A stretch of 64,000 bases of DNA from Streptomyces sp. WZ-12 (GCF_028898845.1 NZ_CP118574.1:3720001-3784000), one strand, 5' to 3'; numbered from the stretch's first letter, positions 10,194-21,125 are shown. A program made the numbers and translations. The notes: generated by a model not told the origin, from the letters alone.

Positions 10194-10225
10194 GAGGGCC
10201 GCACCCCGTCGGGGGTGCGGCCCTC
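10194..10225. terminator. Bidirectional terminator between membrane-protein gene and purH
   Basis: A perfect 14-bp stem GAGGGCCGCACCCC / GGGGTGCGGCCCTC with a GTCG loop sits midway between two convergent stops (10175 and 10243). Confidence 0.85.
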
Positions 10226-10242
10226 AAGCACGTCCGGCGGCC

Positions 10243-11814
10243 CTAGTGGAAGAAGTGCCGGGTGCCGGTGAGGTACATCGTCACGCCGGCCTTCTTGGCG
10301 GCCTCGACGACGAGTTCGTCGCGGATCGAACCGCCGGGCTGGACGATCGCCTTGACGCCGGCCGCGATCAGGATCTCCGGGCCGTCGGGGAACGGGAAGA
10401 AGGCGTCCGACGCCGCGTAGGAGCCGCGGGCCCGCTCCTCGCCGGCGCGCTCCACGGCCAGCTTGCAGGAGTCGACGCGGTTGACCTGGCCCATGCCGAC
10501 GCCCACCGAGGCACCGCCCTTGGCGAGCAGGATCGCGTTGGACTTCACCGCGCGGCACGCCTTCCAGGCGAAGGCGAGTTCGGCCAACTCCTGCGCGGAC
10601 AGCGCCTCTCCGGTGGCCAGCGTCCAGGTGGCCGGGTCGTCGCCCTCGGCCTGGAAGACGTCGGTGTGCTGGAGCACCGCGCCGCCCGACAGGAGCTTGA
10701 GGTCGCCGGGCTGGTGCGGGGTGCCCTCGACCTTCAGGACCCGGATGTTCTTCTTGCGGGCCAGGACCTCGACCGCGCCGTCCTCGTAGGCCGGGGCGGC
10801 GATGACCTCGGTGAAGATCTCCGCGACCTGCTCGGCGAGCGCGACGGTGACCGGGCGGTTGACCGCGATCACGCCGCCGAACGCGGACAGCGGGTCGCAG
10901 GCGTGCGCCTTGCGGTGCGCCTCGGCGACGTCCGCGCCGACCGCGATGCCGCAGGGGTTGGCGTGCTTGATGATCGCGACGCAGGGCTCGTCGTGGTCGT
11001 AGGCGGCGCGGCGGGCGGCCTCGGTGTCCACGTAGTTGTTGAACGACATCTCCTTGCCGTGCAGTTGCTCGGCGTTGGCGATGCCGCCCGGCTGGCCGTC
11101 GACGTAGAGGGCCGCGGCCTGGTGCGGGTTCTCGCCGTAGCGCAGCGTGCTGCGGCGCTCCCAGGTCTCGCCGAGGAACTCGGGCAGCGCGGCGCCGTCC
11201 TCGGCCGGGGCGTGGACATTGGTCATCCAGGTGGCGACGGCGACGTCGTAGGCGGCGGTGTGCTGGAACGCCTCGGCGGCCAGCCGCTTGCGGGTCGCCA
11301 GGTCGAAGCCGCCGCCGTTGGCCGCGGCGAGCACGTCGGCGTACCGCTCGGGGCTGGTGACCACGGCGACCGAGGGGTGGTTCTTGGCGGCGGCGCGGAC
11401 CATCGAGGGGCCGCCGATGTCGATCTGCTCGACGCACTCGTCGGGGGTGGCGCCGGAGGCGACGGTCTCCCGGAACGGGTAGAGGTTGACGACCACCAAG
11501 TCGAACGGCTCGACGCCGAGGTCGGCCAACTGCCGCTGGTGGTCCGCGAGGCGCAGGTCGGCGAGGATGCCGGCGTGCACCTTGGGGTGCAGGGTCTTGA
11601 CCCGGCCGTCGAGGCACTCCGGGAAGCCGGTGAGCTCCTCGACCTTGGTGACCGGCACCCCGGCGGCGGCGATCTTCGCGGCCGTCGAGCCGGTCGAGAC
11701 GAGCTGGACGCCGGCCGCGTGCAGCCCCTGGGCCAGCTCCTCCAGGCCGGACTTGTCGTAGACGCTGACCAGCGCGCGCCGGATGGGGCGCTGCGTACCT
11801 TCGGTGGCGGTCAC
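10243..11814 (-). CDS. purH: Bifunctional AICAR formyltransferase / IMP cyclohydrolase
   Basis: PurH performs the last two steps of IMP synthesis: formyl transfer from 10-formyl-THF to AICAR, then ring closure. The 523 residues match the family. The N-terminal cyclohydrolase (about 1-150) shows [41 protein letters not shown] and VVVNLYPF. The C-terminal transformylase has [24 protein letters not shown] and the catalytic Lys-His in IIKHANPCG. The GTG start overlaps the purN stop by four bases (GTGA), so the two are translationally coupled. Confidence 0.97.
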   Translation of the reverse strand: MTATEGTQRPIRRALVSVYDKSGLEELAQGLHAAGVQLVSTGSTAAKIAAAGVPVTKVEELTGFPECLDGRVKTLHPKVHAGILADLRLADHQRQLADLGVEPFDLVVVNLYPFRETVASGATPDECVEQIDIGGPSMVRAAAKNHPSVAVVTSPERYADVLAAANGGGFDLATRKRLAAEAFQHTAAYDVAVATWMTNVHAPAEDGAALPEFLGETWERRSTLRYGENPHQAAALYVDGQPGGIANAEQLHGKEMSFNNYVDTEAARRAAYDHDEPCVAIIKHANPCGIAVGADVAEAHRKAHACDPLSAFGGVIAVNRPVTVALAEQVAEIFTEVIAAPAYEDGAVEVLARKKNIRVLKVEGTPHQPGDLKLLSGGAVLQHTDVFQAEGDDPATWTLATGEALSAQELAELAFAWKACRAVKSNAILLAKGGASVGVGMGQVNRVDSCKLAVERAGEERARGSYAASDAFFPFPDGPEILIAAGVKAIVQPGGSIRDELVVEAAKKAGVTMYLTGTRHFFH

Positions 11815-12455
11815 GAGATACGTACCTTTCGTCCCTCTATGCGGTAGCCGTGCCGGGCCAGGCGCCCCACGACCTCGACGAGCAGCGATCGCTCGACTTC
11901 CTTGATGCGCTCATGCAGCGCGGATTCGTCGTCCTCCTCCCGGACCTCGACCACGCCCTGGGCGATGATCGGGCCGGTGTCGACGCCGTCGTCGACGAAG
12001 TGGACGGTGCAGCCGGTGACCTTCGCGCCGTACGCGAGCGCGTCGCGAACGCCGTGGGCACCGGGAAAGCTGGGCAGCAGCGCCGGGTGGGTGTTGACCG
12101 TCCGGCCGCCGAAGCGGGCCAGGAACTCCTTGCCGAGGATCTTCATGAAGCCGGCGGAGACCACCAGGTCGGGGGCGTGCGCGGCGGTCGCCTCGGTGAG
12201 CGCCGCGTCCCAGGCCGCGCGGTCCGGGTGGTCCTTGACCCGGCAGACGAACGTCGGCAGCCCGGCCCGCTCGGCGCGCTCCAGGCCGGCGGTCCCGGCG
12301 CGGTCGGCGCCCACCGCCACGACCTGTGCGCCGTACGCGCCGGCGCCCTGCTCGGCGATGGCGTCGAGCAGCGCCTGGAGGTTGGTGCCGGAGCCGGAGA
12401 CGAGGACCACGATCCGGGCGGGGGCGGAGCGGGCGGGAAGGGAGGAGGGGGCCAC
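11811..12455 (-). CDS. purN: Phosphoribosylglycinamide formyltransferase
   Basis: PurN transfers a formyl group from 10-formyl-THF to GAR in purine synthesis. I use the GTG at 12455 ([21 protein letters not shown]), giving 214 residues; the in-frame ATG at 12608 would add 51 residues of non-conserved, intergenic-looking sequence. The phosphate loop is [11 protein letters not shown] (20-30). The catalytic triad is complete: N121 and H123 in [13 protein letters not shown], and D159 in [11 protein letters not shown]. It is the first gene of the purN-purH operon. Confidence 0.95.
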   Translation of the reverse strand: MAPSSLPARSAPARIVVLVSGSGTNLQALLDAIAEQGAGAYGAQVVAVGADRAGTAGLERAERAGLPTFVCRVKDHPDRAAWDAALTEATAAHAPDLVVSAGFMKILGKEFLARFGGRTVNTHPALLPSFPGAHGVRDALAYGAKVTGCTVHFVDDGVDTGPIIAQGVVEVREEDDESALHERIKEVERSLLVEVVGRLARHGYRIEGRKVRIS

Positions 12456-12835
12456 GATGCGGTCTTTCTCGCCGGGGCTTGCGGGTCTGGGGTGCTGCTT
12501 GCGTGCGGGTTTGTGCGGTCGCACAAAGCGAGGGGTTTCGCGGATACGGGGAACCCTACGAACGCGCCGACCGTCAGCAACGATACCGGCACACCGCGCG
12601 GCCCCCACGGGACGGGGGCGAGCACGCCAGGTAGCGTCGGGCGGGAGAACGCATGCAGTTCATGGTGACCGTCCGCCCGGCCGACCCGCCGGACGGACGC
12701 CCACGACAAGGGGAAGACTCACTCCAGATGCCGGACCGACGCCGCCGCGCGGCTCTCCTCCCTCCCCCAGCCACGGCTGGGTGGTACCCCCAGCCCACCA
12801 CCGCCCCCGGAGTGGTCCTCCTGCCGCGCGAGCGC
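12456..12835. other. Divergent intergenic region between purN and a membrane-protein gene
   Basis: About 380 bp with no convincing gene. It must carry the purN promoter on minus and the promoter of the plus-strand gene. An open plus frame runs through it from 12653, but it crosses the palindromic repeat at 12757-12797 and has poor start signals, so I treat it as non-coding. Confidence 0.55.
12757..12797. repeat. Streptomyces-type extragenic palindromic repeat
   Basis: The stretch CTCCCTCCCCCAGCC, ACGGCTGGGTGGTAC, CCCCAGCCC contains two overlapping hairpins: CCCAGCC/GGCTGGG, then GGCTGGG/CCCAGCC around a GGTACC-like loop. This 'CCCAGCC..GGCTGGG..ACCCCCAG' element is a familiar dispersed extragenic repeat in Streptomyces genomes. 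Its presence argues that translation begins downstream of it. Confidence 0.6.
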
Positions 12836-13660
12836 ATGTCGTCGTCCGCCCCGGATTCGCCGGGGTCCGGCGCCCCGGGCCCGGCGCCCGCCGCCCAACG
12901 GGCGTCCGCCGGCCGGGACGACAACCCCTTCGCGCCGCCGCCGGCCGGCGCCCCCGACCAGGAGTGGCGCCCGCGCCACCCCGCCGTCGAACAGGCCCGG
13001 GCCGACGACGGCGACGACAACGGCAAGGGCGACGACGGCGAGGAGCGGCGCCCGCAGGACCAGCCGCCCACCTGGGGCAGCCAGTGGAGCAGCCGCCAAC
13101 CGGGCCGGCAGGGCGGCGAGTTCGGCACCCGGCCGGGCCGGGGCGGCGGCCAGGGCGGGCCCGGCGGACCGGGCGGCAGCGGCCCCGGCGGGCTGCGCTG
13201 GGACCCCACCGACCCCTCGCAACGACGGGCCCGCTACGCCCTGCTGGCCGGCATGTGGGCGTTCTTCTTCGTGCTCTTCAGCCTGCCGGAGGTCGCCCTG
13301 CTGCTGGGCGCGCTCGCCCTCTACTGGGGCATCAGCGCGCTGCGCGGCAAGCCCGCCGCGAAGAAGCCGACCGACGCGGCACCCAGGGGCGGCGCGGCCG
13401 GCGGCAGCACCGCGACCGCGCCGGGCCGGCCGGGCGGCGCCCCCGGCCCGGGCGTCCGGCCGCAGACCACCGCCGCGATCGGCGGCCTGGTGACCGCCTC
13501 GCTGGCGCTGATGATGGTGGCCGCGACGTTCACCGTGCAGATCGTCTACCGCTCCTACTTCACCTGCGTGAACGACGCGTTGACCCAGGCGGCGAGCAAG
13601 TCCTGCGAGACGCTCCTGCCGCCGGGGCTGCGCCCGCTGCTCAGCCAGCAGCAGCCGTAA
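12836..13660 (+). CDS. Membrane protein with disordered charged N-terminal half
   Basis: Starting at the ATG at 12836 ([12 protein letters not shown]) gives 274 residues; longer starts would translate the palindromic repeat upstream. Residues 1-130 are disordered: acidic, then Gly/Arg/Pro-rich. A pair of helices or one long hairpin lies at about 135-172 ([21 protein letters not shown]). A second membrane segment lies at about 212-242 ([23 protein letters not shown]), followed by a short tail with two cysteines ([15 protein letters not shown]). It stands between purN and the DUF6350 gene as in other Streptomyces. Function unknown. Confidence 0.8.
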   Translation: MSSSAPDSPGSGAPGPAPAAQRASAGRDDNPFAPPPAGAPDQEWRPRHPAVEQARADDGDDNGKGDDGEERRPQDQPPTWGSQWSSRQPGRQGGEFGTRPGRGGGQGGPGGPGGSGPGGLRWDPTDPSQRRARYALLAGMWAFFFVLFSLPEVALLLGALALYWGISALRGKPAAKKPTDAAPRGGAAGGSTATAPGRPGGAPGPGVRPQTTAAIGGLVTASLALMMVAATFTVQIVYRSYFTCVNDALTQAASKSCETLLPPGLRPLLSQQQP

Positions 13661-13670
13661 CGGGGCGGTG

Positions 13671-13694
13671 GGCCGGGCCCGTTGGGGCCCGCCC
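13671..13694. terminator. Convergent hairpin
   Basis: CGGGCCC / GGGCCCG (7 bp) around a GTTG loop, with two further GC pairs beyond one mismatch, lies between stops at 13660 and 13730. Confidence 0.5.
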
Positions 13695-13729
13695 GCTCCG
13701 CTCGGGCCGGCGCTCCGCGGCGCGCGCCG

Positions 13730-15085
13730 TCAGCCGGCCCGGCCGCGGCGGAACGGGAGCCCGGGCAGCCCGCGGCGGCCGGGAGCGGGCCCCCGCGCCG
13801 CGGCCCGCCGCCGCCAGGCCCGCAGCCCCAGCGCCGCCGGCACCCCGGCCAGCGCCGTCCACCCCGCCGCCGCCAGCCCGGTGAGCCACCAAAGAGGGCC
13901 GAACGCGCCGAGCGTGTCCCGGCCCAGCGCCCCGCCGGCCAGTCCGGCGAGCACCGCCGTCACCGCCCCGCACAGGCCCGCCGCCATCACCGCGGTCCCG
14001 GCGGTCCACCGCCACGACCGGTGGCCGTCCCCGACCGCGTAACGCGCCAGCAGCAGCACCGCGGCCGCCGGCACCAGCAGCGCCAGCACGCCCACCGGCC
14101 AGCTCCCCGGCCCCGGTTCCGGCAGGCCGTCGAGCAGCGGGAGGTGCGGCAGCCGGGGGCGCGGCGAGCTGCCCAGCGGCCCCACCGTGCTGCCGGCGCC
14201 GACCGTGAAGCCGGGGCCCAGGCCGTAAGCGGCGCCCCACACGGCCGCGTTGGGGAGCAGGACGAGGCAGAGCAGCAGCACCGTGCAGCGGCCGGCCCAG
14301 TCCGGGGCGAGCCGGGCCAGCTCGGTGCCGACCCGGCCGGCGTGCAGGGCCAGCCCGCACAGGGTGAGCAGCGCGCCGGCGGCGAGCAGGGCGAGGGTGG
14401 CGGCGGCCGCCGCCCGGCCCGCGGTGGCGAGCCGGGGGCCGGGGAACGCGGCGCGCAGTTTGGCCGGCAGGGCGCCGAGGGCGCGCGGGACGCGGACCGG
14501 CAGCAGCGCGACGGCGTCCGGTCCCAGGGCGTGCCAGGCGGTGGCGGCGAGGGTGGCGACCGCGGTGCCCGGGACGGCGAGCAGCGCGGACAGCGGCGCG
14601 GCGGGCAGCCGGCCGGTGGAGGCGTAGAGCAACGCACCGGCGGCGACGAGCAGATAGCCGGCCAGGAGGGCGCCGAGCAGGGTGCGCGGGGCGAGGGTCG
14701 GGCCCGGCGCCGCGGGGCGGGGGTCGGCGGCCGCGGCCAGGGTGTCGCGGGCAGCGCGGTGCAGCAGCCAGACCGGGAGCGCGGCGAGCAGCAGCGGGGT
14801 CAGGCCGACCGGCGCCGGGGCACCGGTCGAGGTCGCCTCGCGGACCAGGCCCCCGCCGTGCGCCATGAACCAGAGCCCGGCGGCCAGGTGCAGCGCCCGG
14901 GAGGGGCCGCTGTCCGGGTACGGGGAGACGACCCAGAGCAGCAGGACGGCGACCGCGAGCGCGCCGAGGCCGAGGCCGGCGGCGGTCACCCCGCTGACGA
15001 CGGCGGTGCCGATCGCGGCGGAGCGCTCTGCGGCGGCCCGGCCGTGCGAGGACAACGTGGTGCCGCGTTCGGTCAATTGGCTCAC
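13730..15085 (-). CDS. Polytopic membrane protein of the DUF6350 type
   Basis: The GTG at 15085 ([15 protein letters not shown]) gives 451 residues; the longer open frame upstream is the shadow of the divergent gene. The protein is extremely Ala/Leu/Gly-rich, with about ten hydrophobic segments, for example [72 protein letters not shown] and [21 protein letters not shown]6350 proteins are found next to purN in Streptomyces and have been called cell-division or permease-like proteins without strong evidence. No transporter signature is seen. Confidence 0.82.
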   Translation of the reverse strand: MSQLTERGTTLSSHGRAAAERSAAIGTAVVSGVTAAGLGLGALAVAVLLLWVVSPYPDSGPSRALHLAAGLWFMAHGGGLVREATSTGAPAPVGLTPLLLAALPVWLLHRAARDTLAAAADPRPAAPGPTLAPRTLLGALLAGYLLVAAGALLYASTGRLPAAPLSALLAVPGTAVATLAATAWHALGPDAVALLPVRVPRALGALPAKLRAAFPGPRLATAGRAAAAATLALLAAGALLTLCGLALHAGRVGTELARLAPDWAGRCTVLLLCLVLLPNAAVWGAAYGLGPGFTVGAGSTVGPLGSSPRPRLPHLPLLDGLPEPGPGSWPVGVLALLVPAAAVLLLARYAVGDGHRSWRWTAGTAVMAAGLCGAVTAVLAGLAGGALGRDTLGAFGPLWWLTGLAAAGWTALAGVPAALGLRAWRRRAAARGPAPGRRGLPGLPFRRGRAG

Positions 15086-15182
15086 ACCGCCATGCTGCCA
15101 ATAACGGTCGTTTCCGCCACGTAACGGGCATTCGTCCGCCGTGTCGCGCGCGCTCCCCGCCCGGCGTTTGAAGACTTCCGGT

Positions 15183-16145
15183 ATGAGCGAGCACCACCGC
15201 AGACCGTCCGACCTGATCCCCGACGTGCCATCAAGTGAGCCTGATAGCAAGGAATTTGACTGTCCATCGGCCGCATTCGATGCGCTGTACGCGGCGCACG
15301 CCGGGCCGTTGGTCCGACAGGTGGTGCTGCTCACCGGGCGGGCCCGGCTGGCGCGGCGGGCGGTCGCGCGGGCGTTCCGGGCGGCCTGGCAGCGGTGGCC
15401 GGAGGTGGCGGCGGATCCCGATCCGCCGGGGTGGGTGCGGGCGGCCGCGTACGACTGGGCGTTGGCGCCGTGGCGGGGACCGTTCGCCCGGTGGCGGCCC
15501 GCCGAGCGGCCGGGGCCCGGGACGCCCGCGCCGCCGCCGGCCGCGCCGGCCGACCGGGCGCTGCTGGCGGCCGTGTTGGCGCTGCCCGCCCCGTACCGCC
15601 GCGCGCTGCTGCTGCACGACGGGGTCGGGCTGGGGCTGCACGCGACCGCGGTGGAGGTGGAGGCCAGCACCGCGGCGGCGACCGGGCGGCTGACGCACGC
15701 CCGGGAGTGCCTGGCCGAGGAGGTGCCGGAGTTGGGGCTGCGGGGGCTGCCGCCGGACCGGCAGGGGGCGGTGCTGCACGCCCGGTTGGCCGCGCTGGCG
15801 GCGGCCCGCCCGGTGGCGCCGCCGGCCGCGCGGGAGGTCCGGGCCGGCGCCGAGCGGTGCGCCCGGCTGACCACCCGGGCGGGGTTCGGGGCCGCCGGGC
15901 TGCTGGCGGCGACGGCGCTGACGGTGTCGCTCGGCGCACCGGACGGCCACCGACCGCCACGGCCGGCGGTGGCGGCGCCCTCCGCGCCGTCCGGGCACCC
16001 GGCCGCGCCGGCGGCGTTCCCACCGACCCACGAGCGACCCCCTCGGCAGGCCCACGAGCGAACCCCTAAGCAGCACCACAAGCGGCACCACAAGCGCGCC
16101 CGGCACCGGTCGCGCGGCACCCGGCTCGCCCCCGATCTCCGGTGA
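15183..16145 (+). CDS. ECF-sigma-like protein with C-terminal transmembrane helix
   Basis: Start at the ATG at 15183; 320 residues. Residues 28-95 look like a sigma-70 region 2 ([20 protein letters not shown]...[12 protein letters not shown]...[11 protein letters not shown]). Residues 122-185 look like region 4 ([20 protein letters not shown], then a helix-turn-helix-like [20 protein letters not shown]). A single transmembrane helix at 234-251 ([18 protein letters not shown]) leads to a basic outer tail rich in His, Lys and Arg ([14 protein letters not shown]). Sigma-like proteins with a membrane tail occur in actinobacteria, perhaps as self-contained sigma/anti-sigma units. Whether it still binds RNA polymerase cannot be judged here. 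Divergent from the DUF6350 gene. Confidence 0.75.
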   Translation: MSEHHRRPSDLIPDVPSSEPDSKEFDCPSAAFDALYAAHAGPLVRQVVLLTGRARLARRAVARAFRAAWQRWPEVAADPDPPGWVRAAAYDWALAPWRGPFARWRPAERPGPGTPAPPPAAPADRALLAAVLALPAPYRRALLLHDGVGLGLHATAVEVEASTAAATGRLTHARECLAEEVPELGLRGLPPDRQGAVLHARLAALAAARPVAPPAAREVRAGAERCARLTTRAGFGAAGLLAATALTVSLGAPDGHRPPRPAVAAPSAPSGHPAAPAAFPPTHERPPRQAHERTPKQHHKRHHKRARHRSRGTRLAPDLR

Positions 16146-16171
16146 GCCCGGCCCCCGTTCACCGCGCGCGA

Positions 16172-16219
16172 ACGGCCGTGGGCCCGCACCCCGAAGAGGG
16201 GGTGCGGGCCCACGGCCGT
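16172..16219. terminator. Very strong bidirectional terminator
   Basis: A perfect 21-bp stem (ACGGCCGTGGGCCCGCACCCC with its complement) around a GAAGAG loop separates the sigma-like gene from the convergent sucCD operon. Confidence 0.9.
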
Positions 16220-16299
16220 CATGCGGTGCCGCCGTTGGACGGGCCCGCGCGGCGGCTCGGCGAGAAGCGCGGGGGCGGGCCCGGTGGCGGCGGCTGCGA

Positions 16300-17184
16300 T
16301 CAGCCGCCCAGGATCTCGCGGGCCAGCAGCGCGGTCTCGGACGGGGTCTTGCCGACCTTCACGCCCGCGGCCTCCAGGGCCTCCTTCTTCGCCTGGGCGG
16401 TGCCGGACGAGCCGGACACGATGGCGCCGGCGTGGCCCATCGTCTTGCCCTCGGGCGCGGTGAAGCCCGCCACGTAGCCGACGACCGGCTTGGTGACGTT
16501 CGCCTTGATGAAGTCGGCGGCCCGCTCCTCGGCGTCGCCGCCGATCTCACCGATCATCACGATCAGGTCGGTGTCGGGGTCGGCCTCGAACGCCTCCAGG
16601 GCGTCGATGTGGGTGGTGCCGATGACCGGGTCGCCACCGATGCCGACGGCGGACGAGAAGCCGATGTCCCGCAGCTCGTACATCATCTGGTAGGTCAGCG
16701 TGCCGGACTTCGACACCAGGCCGATGCGGCCGGGCTTGGTGATGTCGCCCGGGATGATGCCGGCGTTGGACTGGCCGGGGGTGATCAGGCCGGGGCAGTT
16801 CGGGCCGATGATCCGGGTCTTGTTGCCCTTGGCCTTGGCGTACGCCCAGAAGGCGGCGGAGTCGTGGACCGCGATGCCCTCGGTGATGACGACGGCCAGC
16901 GGGATCTCGGCGTCGATGGCCTCGACGACGGCGGCCTTGGCGAAGGCCGGCGGCACGAAGAGGACGGAGACGTTGGCGCCCGTCTTCTCCATCGCCTCCT
17001 TGACGGAGCCGAAGACCGGGACCTCGGTGCCGTCGAAGTCGACACTGGTGCCGGCCTTGCGCGGGTTCACGCCGCCGACGATGTTGGTGCCGTCACCGAG
17101 CATCAGCTTGGTGTGCTTCATACCGGTGGCGCCGGTCATCCCCTGGACGATGACCTTGCTGTCCTTGGTGAGGAAGATAGCCAT
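16300..17184 (-). CDS. sucD: Succinyl-CoA ligase, alpha subunit
   Basis: SucD carries the CoA-binding and phosphohistidine parts of succinyl-CoA synthetase, which makes ATP or GTP in the TCA cycle. The 294 residues fit the family. The N-terminal CoA site is [30 protein letters not shown] is the signature, and [17 protein letters not shown] holds the phosphorylated histidine (H251). It starts at an ATG 21 bases after the sucC stop, in the usual sucC-sucD order. Confidence 0.97.
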   Translation of the reverse strand: MAIFLTKDSKVIVQGMTGATGMKHTKLMLGDGTNIVGGVNPRKAGTSVDFDGTEVPVFGSVKEAMEKTGANVSVLFVPPAFAKAAVVEAIDAEIPLAVVITEGIAVHDSAAFWAYAKAKGNKTRIIGPNCPGLITPGQSNAGIIPGDITKPGRIGLVSKSGTLTYQMMYELRDIGFSSAVGIGGDPVIGTTHIDALEAFEADPDTDLIVMIGEIGGDAEERAADFIKANVTKPVVGYVAGFTAPEGKTMGHAGAIVSGSSGTAQAKKEALEAAGVKVGKTPSETALLAREILGG

Positions 17185-17205
17185 GGTTGTTGGAGTCCTC
17201 GTCCC

Positions 17206-18384
17206 TTACTTGGCGGCGGCCAGCTCGGCGGCCTTGTCGGCCGCGCCGTCCATGGTGTCCACGCGCTGCACCAGCGGGTGGTTGGCGTCCGAGAGGATCT
17301 TGCGACCCAGCTCCGCGTTGTTGCCGTCGAGGCGGACGACCAGCGGCTTGGAGACGTTCTCGCCCTTGGACTTCAGGAGCTCCAGGGCCTGGACGATGCC
17401 GTTGGCGACCTCGTCGCAGGCGGTGATGCCGCCGAAGACGTTGACGAACACGGACTTCACGTCCGGGTCGCCGAGGATGATCTCCAGGCCGTTCGCCATG
17501 ACCTCGGCGGAGGCGCCGCCGCCGATGTCGAGGAAGTTGGCGGGCTTGACGCCACCGTGGTTCTCACCGGCGTAGGCGACGACGTCCAGGGTGCTCATGA
17601 CGAGACCCGCGCCGTTGCCGATGATGCCGACCTGGCCGTCCAGCTTGACGTAGTTCAGGCCCTTGGCCTTGGCCGCGGCCTCCAGCGGGTTGGCCGCCGC
17701 CTTGTCCTCCAGGGCCTCGTGCTCCGGCTGGCGGAACTCGGCGTTGGCGTCCAGGGAGACCTTGCCGTCGAGGGCGAGGACGTCACCGGAGGCGACCTTG
17801 GCCAGCGGGTTGACCTCGACGAGGAGGGCGTCCTCCTTGATGAAGGTCTGCCACAGGGTGACCAGGACGTCGGCGACCTGGTCGGCGACCTCGGCCGGGA
17901 ACTTCGCCTGGGCGACGATCTCCTGGGCCTTCTCCTTGGTCACGCCCTCGTTGGCGTCGACCGGGACCTTCGCCAGGGCCTCGGGCTTGGTGGCCGCGAC
18001 CTCTTCGATGTCCATGCCGCCCTCGACGGAGGCCATGGCCAGGAAGGTGCGGTTGGTGCGGTCCAGGAGGTAGGAGACGTAGTACTCCTCGGCGATCTCC
18101 GGAGCCGTCTCGGCGATCATCACCTTGTGGACCGTGTGGCCCTTGATGTCCATGCCGAGGATGTCCGTCGCGCGGGCGACGGCCTCGTCCGGGGTCGCGG
18201 CCAGCTTCACGCCGCCGGCCTTGCCGCGGCCACCGACCTTCACCTGCGCCTTGACGACCGACTTGCCGCCAAGGCGCTCGGTCGCCGCGCGCGCCGCCTC
18301 AGGCGTGTCGATGACTTCACCGGCCAGCACCGGTACACCGTGCTTGGCGAAGAGGTCCCTCGCCTGGTACTCGAACAGGTCCAC
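17206..18384 (-). CDS. sucC: Succinyl-CoA ligase, beta subunit
   Basis: SucC binds nucleotide and succinate. A GTG at 18384 preceded by AAGGGA starts a 392-residue protein. The N-terminal ATP-grasp part is [19 protein letters not shown] with [18 protein letters not shown]. The metal and nucleotide residues are in [20 protein letters not shown], and the C-terminal ligase part has [17 protein letters not shown] and [18 protein letters not shown]. It is the upstream gene of sucCD. Confidence 0.97.
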   Translation of the reverse strand: MDLFEYQARDLFAKHGVPVLAGEVIDTPEAARAATERLGGKSVVKAQVKVGGRGKAGGVKLAATPDEAVARATDILGMDIKGHTVHKVMIAETAPEIAEEYYVSYLLDRTNRTFLAMASVEGGMDIEEVAATKPEALAKVPVDANEGVTKEKAQEIVAQAKFPAEVADQVADVLVTLWQTFIKEDALLVEVNPLAKVASGDVLALDGKVSLDANAEFRQPEHEALEDKAAANPLEAAAKAKGLNYVKLDGQVGIIGNGAGLVMSTLDVVAYAGENHGGVKPANFLDIGGGASAEVMANGLEIILGDPDVKSVFVNVFGGITACDEVANGIVQALELLKSKGENVSKPLVVRLDGNNAELGRKILSDANHPLVQRVDTMDGAADKAAELAAAK

Positions 18385-19167
18385 GCGCGTCCGTCCCTTG
18401 TCTTCTCAGAATCGCCGTAGTGATCGCGGTTCGTTCGTCTGCGATGGGCGTGCCGCGAAGGGCAACGTGACGGCGCTGTCACAGGGGAGGCGTATGCACG
18501 GTGGCCGGATACGCGGCATGTCCGTCTCGCAGCGTATCGCCGCAGGACATGCGTCCCTAAATCGCAGATCACACTCCGGCGGTGATTACGGTCACAGATC
18601 TTTCGGCCAAGTCACTCCGCGACCCCTTTTCCGCAGGAGCGGCGCGGGCCACCGCAGTCATTTCGCAGGACCGCCCGAGCCCGCGGGTCACCCCGCCGCC
18701 GTCCACCGTGCACTCCGCGGCCGCGCGTCGTTCGAGTGCCGGCCCGGACGCGTCGACGGGCCCGCCCGCGGCCGGCCGCCGTCCGCGTGAGCGGGTTCCG
18801 GTTGCGGGGACGCGGAGAACCGTTCTTGAAGAGTGTGCGACGCACCCCGCACGGGACCTCCGCAGGGGGTGTCCGGAAAGGTCCTTGACCCTTCAACTCG
18901 CCCTGAAAGACACTGCGTTGAGCACTTACGCATCAGGAGTCACAGGCCGGAGTCGCGCGCTTCGGGCTTGGTCCCGTGCGGGTCGGGCCACGGATCACGG
19001 GCCGCCCTCATCGGATGCAGACGGGGGAACTTGATGGGTAGCGGGGGATGTCCGACCACGACCGGCGCGGTACACGCGGTCGTGGTCCCCGCCGCACCCG
19101 TCGCCCCTCCCCCTTCCTCGATTCCTTGGTGTCCTCACACTCGGTGCCTGAAGGGATTGGAGGGGGA
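18385..19167. other. 783-bp intergenic region between sucC and the CIS operon
   Basis: No gene is convincing here: the open frames on both strands have mixed codon bias and weak starts. It holds the sucC promoter (minus) and, presumably, the promoter of the whole CIS array (plus). A possible plus-strand promoter is TTGACC at 18885-18890 with GACACT 18 bases later (18909-18914), a poor -10 match. The stretch 18400-18620 is the more A/T-rich part (GTGATTACGGTCACAGATC). The join between core chromosome and the CIS locus lies within or near this region. Confidence 0.5.
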
Positions 19168-21015
19168 ATGCCGACACATACGACCTATCCCGGCGTCTAT
19201 GTCGAAGAGCTTCCCAGCAGCATCCGCAGCATCACCACCGTGACGACGTCGGTGACCGCGTTCGTGGGCCACACCCGGCGCGGTCCGCTCAACCAGCCGG
19301 TCCGGATCACCAGCTTCGCCGATTTCGAGCGCCGCTTCGGGGGGCTGACCTCGCGCAGCCCGGTCGGCTACGCCGTCCACCAGTTCTTCGGCAACGGCGG
19401 TGCCGTCGCGGTGATCGTCCGGGTCACCAGGGCCGGCACCGGCGAGGAGGCCCGCGTCACCCTGGAGTCCACCGAGGGCCGCAGCCAGTGCCCGGTCCTG
19501 GAGGTGTACGCCAAGGAGCCCGGCGTCTGGGGCGACGGCCTGCGGGTGGCCGTGGACCACGAAACCCCCTGCCCGGACGAGACCTTCAACCTCCAGGTCC
19601 TCGACGCGCACGGCACGGCACGGGAGTCCTTCTCCGGCCTGTCCATGGACCCCGGCGACGGCCGCTTCGTGGAGACCGCGGTCAACTCCGGCTCGGCGCT
19701 GATCCGGGTGGCCGCGGTGGGCGAGGGCCGCCCGGACCCGTCCGGCACCGTCTCCAAGCCGTTCCACCACCAACTCCCCGATCTGGCCGTTGACTTGACG
19801 GTGAAGATCGGCGAGGTGGAGCGGGAGTTCACGCTCTTCGACCCGGACTGCGACGGCGAGCCACCGTGCGACGTCACCGAACTGGCGCTGCTGCTGGAGC
19901 ACAAGCTGCGGTCGCTGCCGGACGCCCCCGGCCGGCACGCCTTCGCCGGCACCCGGGTCATCCCCTTCGGGCGCCGCATCCAGGTGGTGGCCGGCTCCAC
20001 CGACCCCGGTGACGTGGTCCGCTTCGTCGGCGAGTGCGCCAACGACCTCGGGCTGGAGGCGTCGGTCAACCCGCCGGTCTTCGCGCTGTGCGGCGGCGCG
20101 GACGGCGACCCGCCCGGGCCGCGCGACCTCATCGGCAGCGAGGCCCGCAAGAGCGGCCTCCAGGCGTTGCGCGACCTCCCGGACGTCAATCTGCTGGCGC
20201 TGCCGGAGCTGGCGTCGTACGAGTCCGTCGACGACATGACCACGGTGCTCTCGGCGGCCCAACGGCTGTGCCGGGAGCGGCGGATGTTCCTGCTGGTGGA
20301 CGCGCCCGCGGCCTGGGCCGGGGTGGACGCCGCCCGGGCCGGGATCGGGGCCTTCGACGCGGTCCGCGACGACCACTGCGCCCTGTACTTCCCGCACCTC
20401 CAACTGACCGACCCGCTCACCGGCCGGCTGCGCTCCTTCCCGCCGTCCGGCGCCCTGGCCGGCGTGATCGCCCGCACCGACGGCGAGCGCGGGGTGTGGA
20501 AGGCCCCGGCGGGCACCGGGGCGCGGCTGGCCGGCGTGCACGGGCTGACCGTCAAGCTCACCGACCGCGAGAACGGGCTGCTCAACCCGCTCGGCATCAA
20601 CTGCCTGCGGACCTTCCCGATGGTCGGCCCGCTGGTCTGGGGGGCCCGCACGCTCGCCGGCTCGGACGCGCTGGACAGCGAGTGGAAGTACGTCCCGGTG
20701 CGGCGGCTGGCGCTGCACGTGGAGGAGAGCCTGCTGCGCGGTCTGCAGTGGGTGGTCTTCGAGCCCAACAACGAGCAGCTCTGGCAGCAGATCCGGCTCA
20801 ACGCGTCGGCGTTCCTGCACTCCCTCTTCGAGAAGGGCGCCTTCAAGGGCGGCACCCCGCGGCAGGCGTACTTCGTCAAGTGCGACAAGGACACCACGAC
20901 CGAGGCGGACGTCGAGAACGGGATCGTGAACGTCGTGGTCGGCATCGCACCCGTCAAACCGGCCGAGTTCGTGATCGTCAAGATCCAGCAGCTCGCCGGG
21001 CAGTTCGACCTCTAG
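19168..21015 (+). CDS. Contractile injection system sheath protein
   Basis: This is the contractile sheath subunit, homologous to phage tail sheath proteins (T4 gp18 type) and the Pvc2/Afp2 group. The ATG at 19168 is set by GGAGGGGGA immediately upstream; an earlier in-frame ATG at 19048 has no spacer from its G-run. The 615 residues open with the hallmark YPGVYVEELPSSIRSI and TTSVTAFVGHTRRGPLNQP, then ITSFADFERRFGG. The middle (about 90-330) is the variable outer domain. The C-terminus has the conserved assembly core: LNPLGINCLRTFP, YVPVRRLALHVEESL, QWVVFEPNNEQLWQQIR and IAPVKPAEFVIVKIQQ, which donates strands to neighbouring subunits. First gene of the CIS array. Confidence 0.95.
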   Translation: MPTHTTYPGVYVEELPSSIRSITTVTTSVTAFVGHTRRGPLNQPVRITSFADFERRFGGLTSRSPVGYAVHQFFGNGGAVAVIVRVTRAGTGEEARVTLESTEGRSQCPVLEVYAKEPGVWGDGLRVAVDHETPCPDETFNLQVLDAHGTARESFSGLSMDPGDGRFVETAVNSGSALIRVAAVGEGRPDPSGTVSKPFHHQLPDLAVDLTVKIGEVEREFTLFDPDCDGEPPCDVTELALLLEHKLRSLPDAPGRHAFAGTRVIPFGRRIQVVAGSTDPGDVVRFVGECANDLGLEASVNPPVFALCGGADGDPPGPRDLIGSEARKSGLQALRDLPDVNLLALPELASYESVDDMTTVLSAAQRLCRERRMFLLVDAPAAWAGVDAARAGIGAFDAVRDDHCALYFPHLQLTDPLTGRLRSFPPSGALAGVIARTDGERGVWKAPAGTGARLAGVHGLTVKLTDRENGLLNPLGINCLRTFPMVGPLVWGARTLAGSDALDSEWKYVPVRRLALHVEESLLRGLQWVVFEPNNEQLWQQIRLNASAFLHSLFEKGAFKGGTPRQAYFVKCDKDTTTEADVENGIVNVVVGIAPVKPAEFVIVKIQQLAGQFDL

Positions 21016-21125
21016 CTCCACGACGCGGGCGCCGGGCGCGGCGGGTGGACGGTGTCGGCAGCCGGTCCGCGCCACGACGCCGCCGCGCAGGAACGACGTG
21101 CAGGAATCCGACGTGAGGGAATCCG

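Noticed and set aside
12653..12835. Longer start for the membrane protein at 12836
   Set aside because: It would translate a dispersed extragenic palindromic repeat and Pro-rich intergenic sequence.
19048..19167. Upstream ATG that would extend the sheath protein by 40 residues
   Set aside because: The extension is Arg-rich, lacks a spaced ribosome site, and the sheath signature starts right after the ATG at 19168 with GGAGGGGGA.
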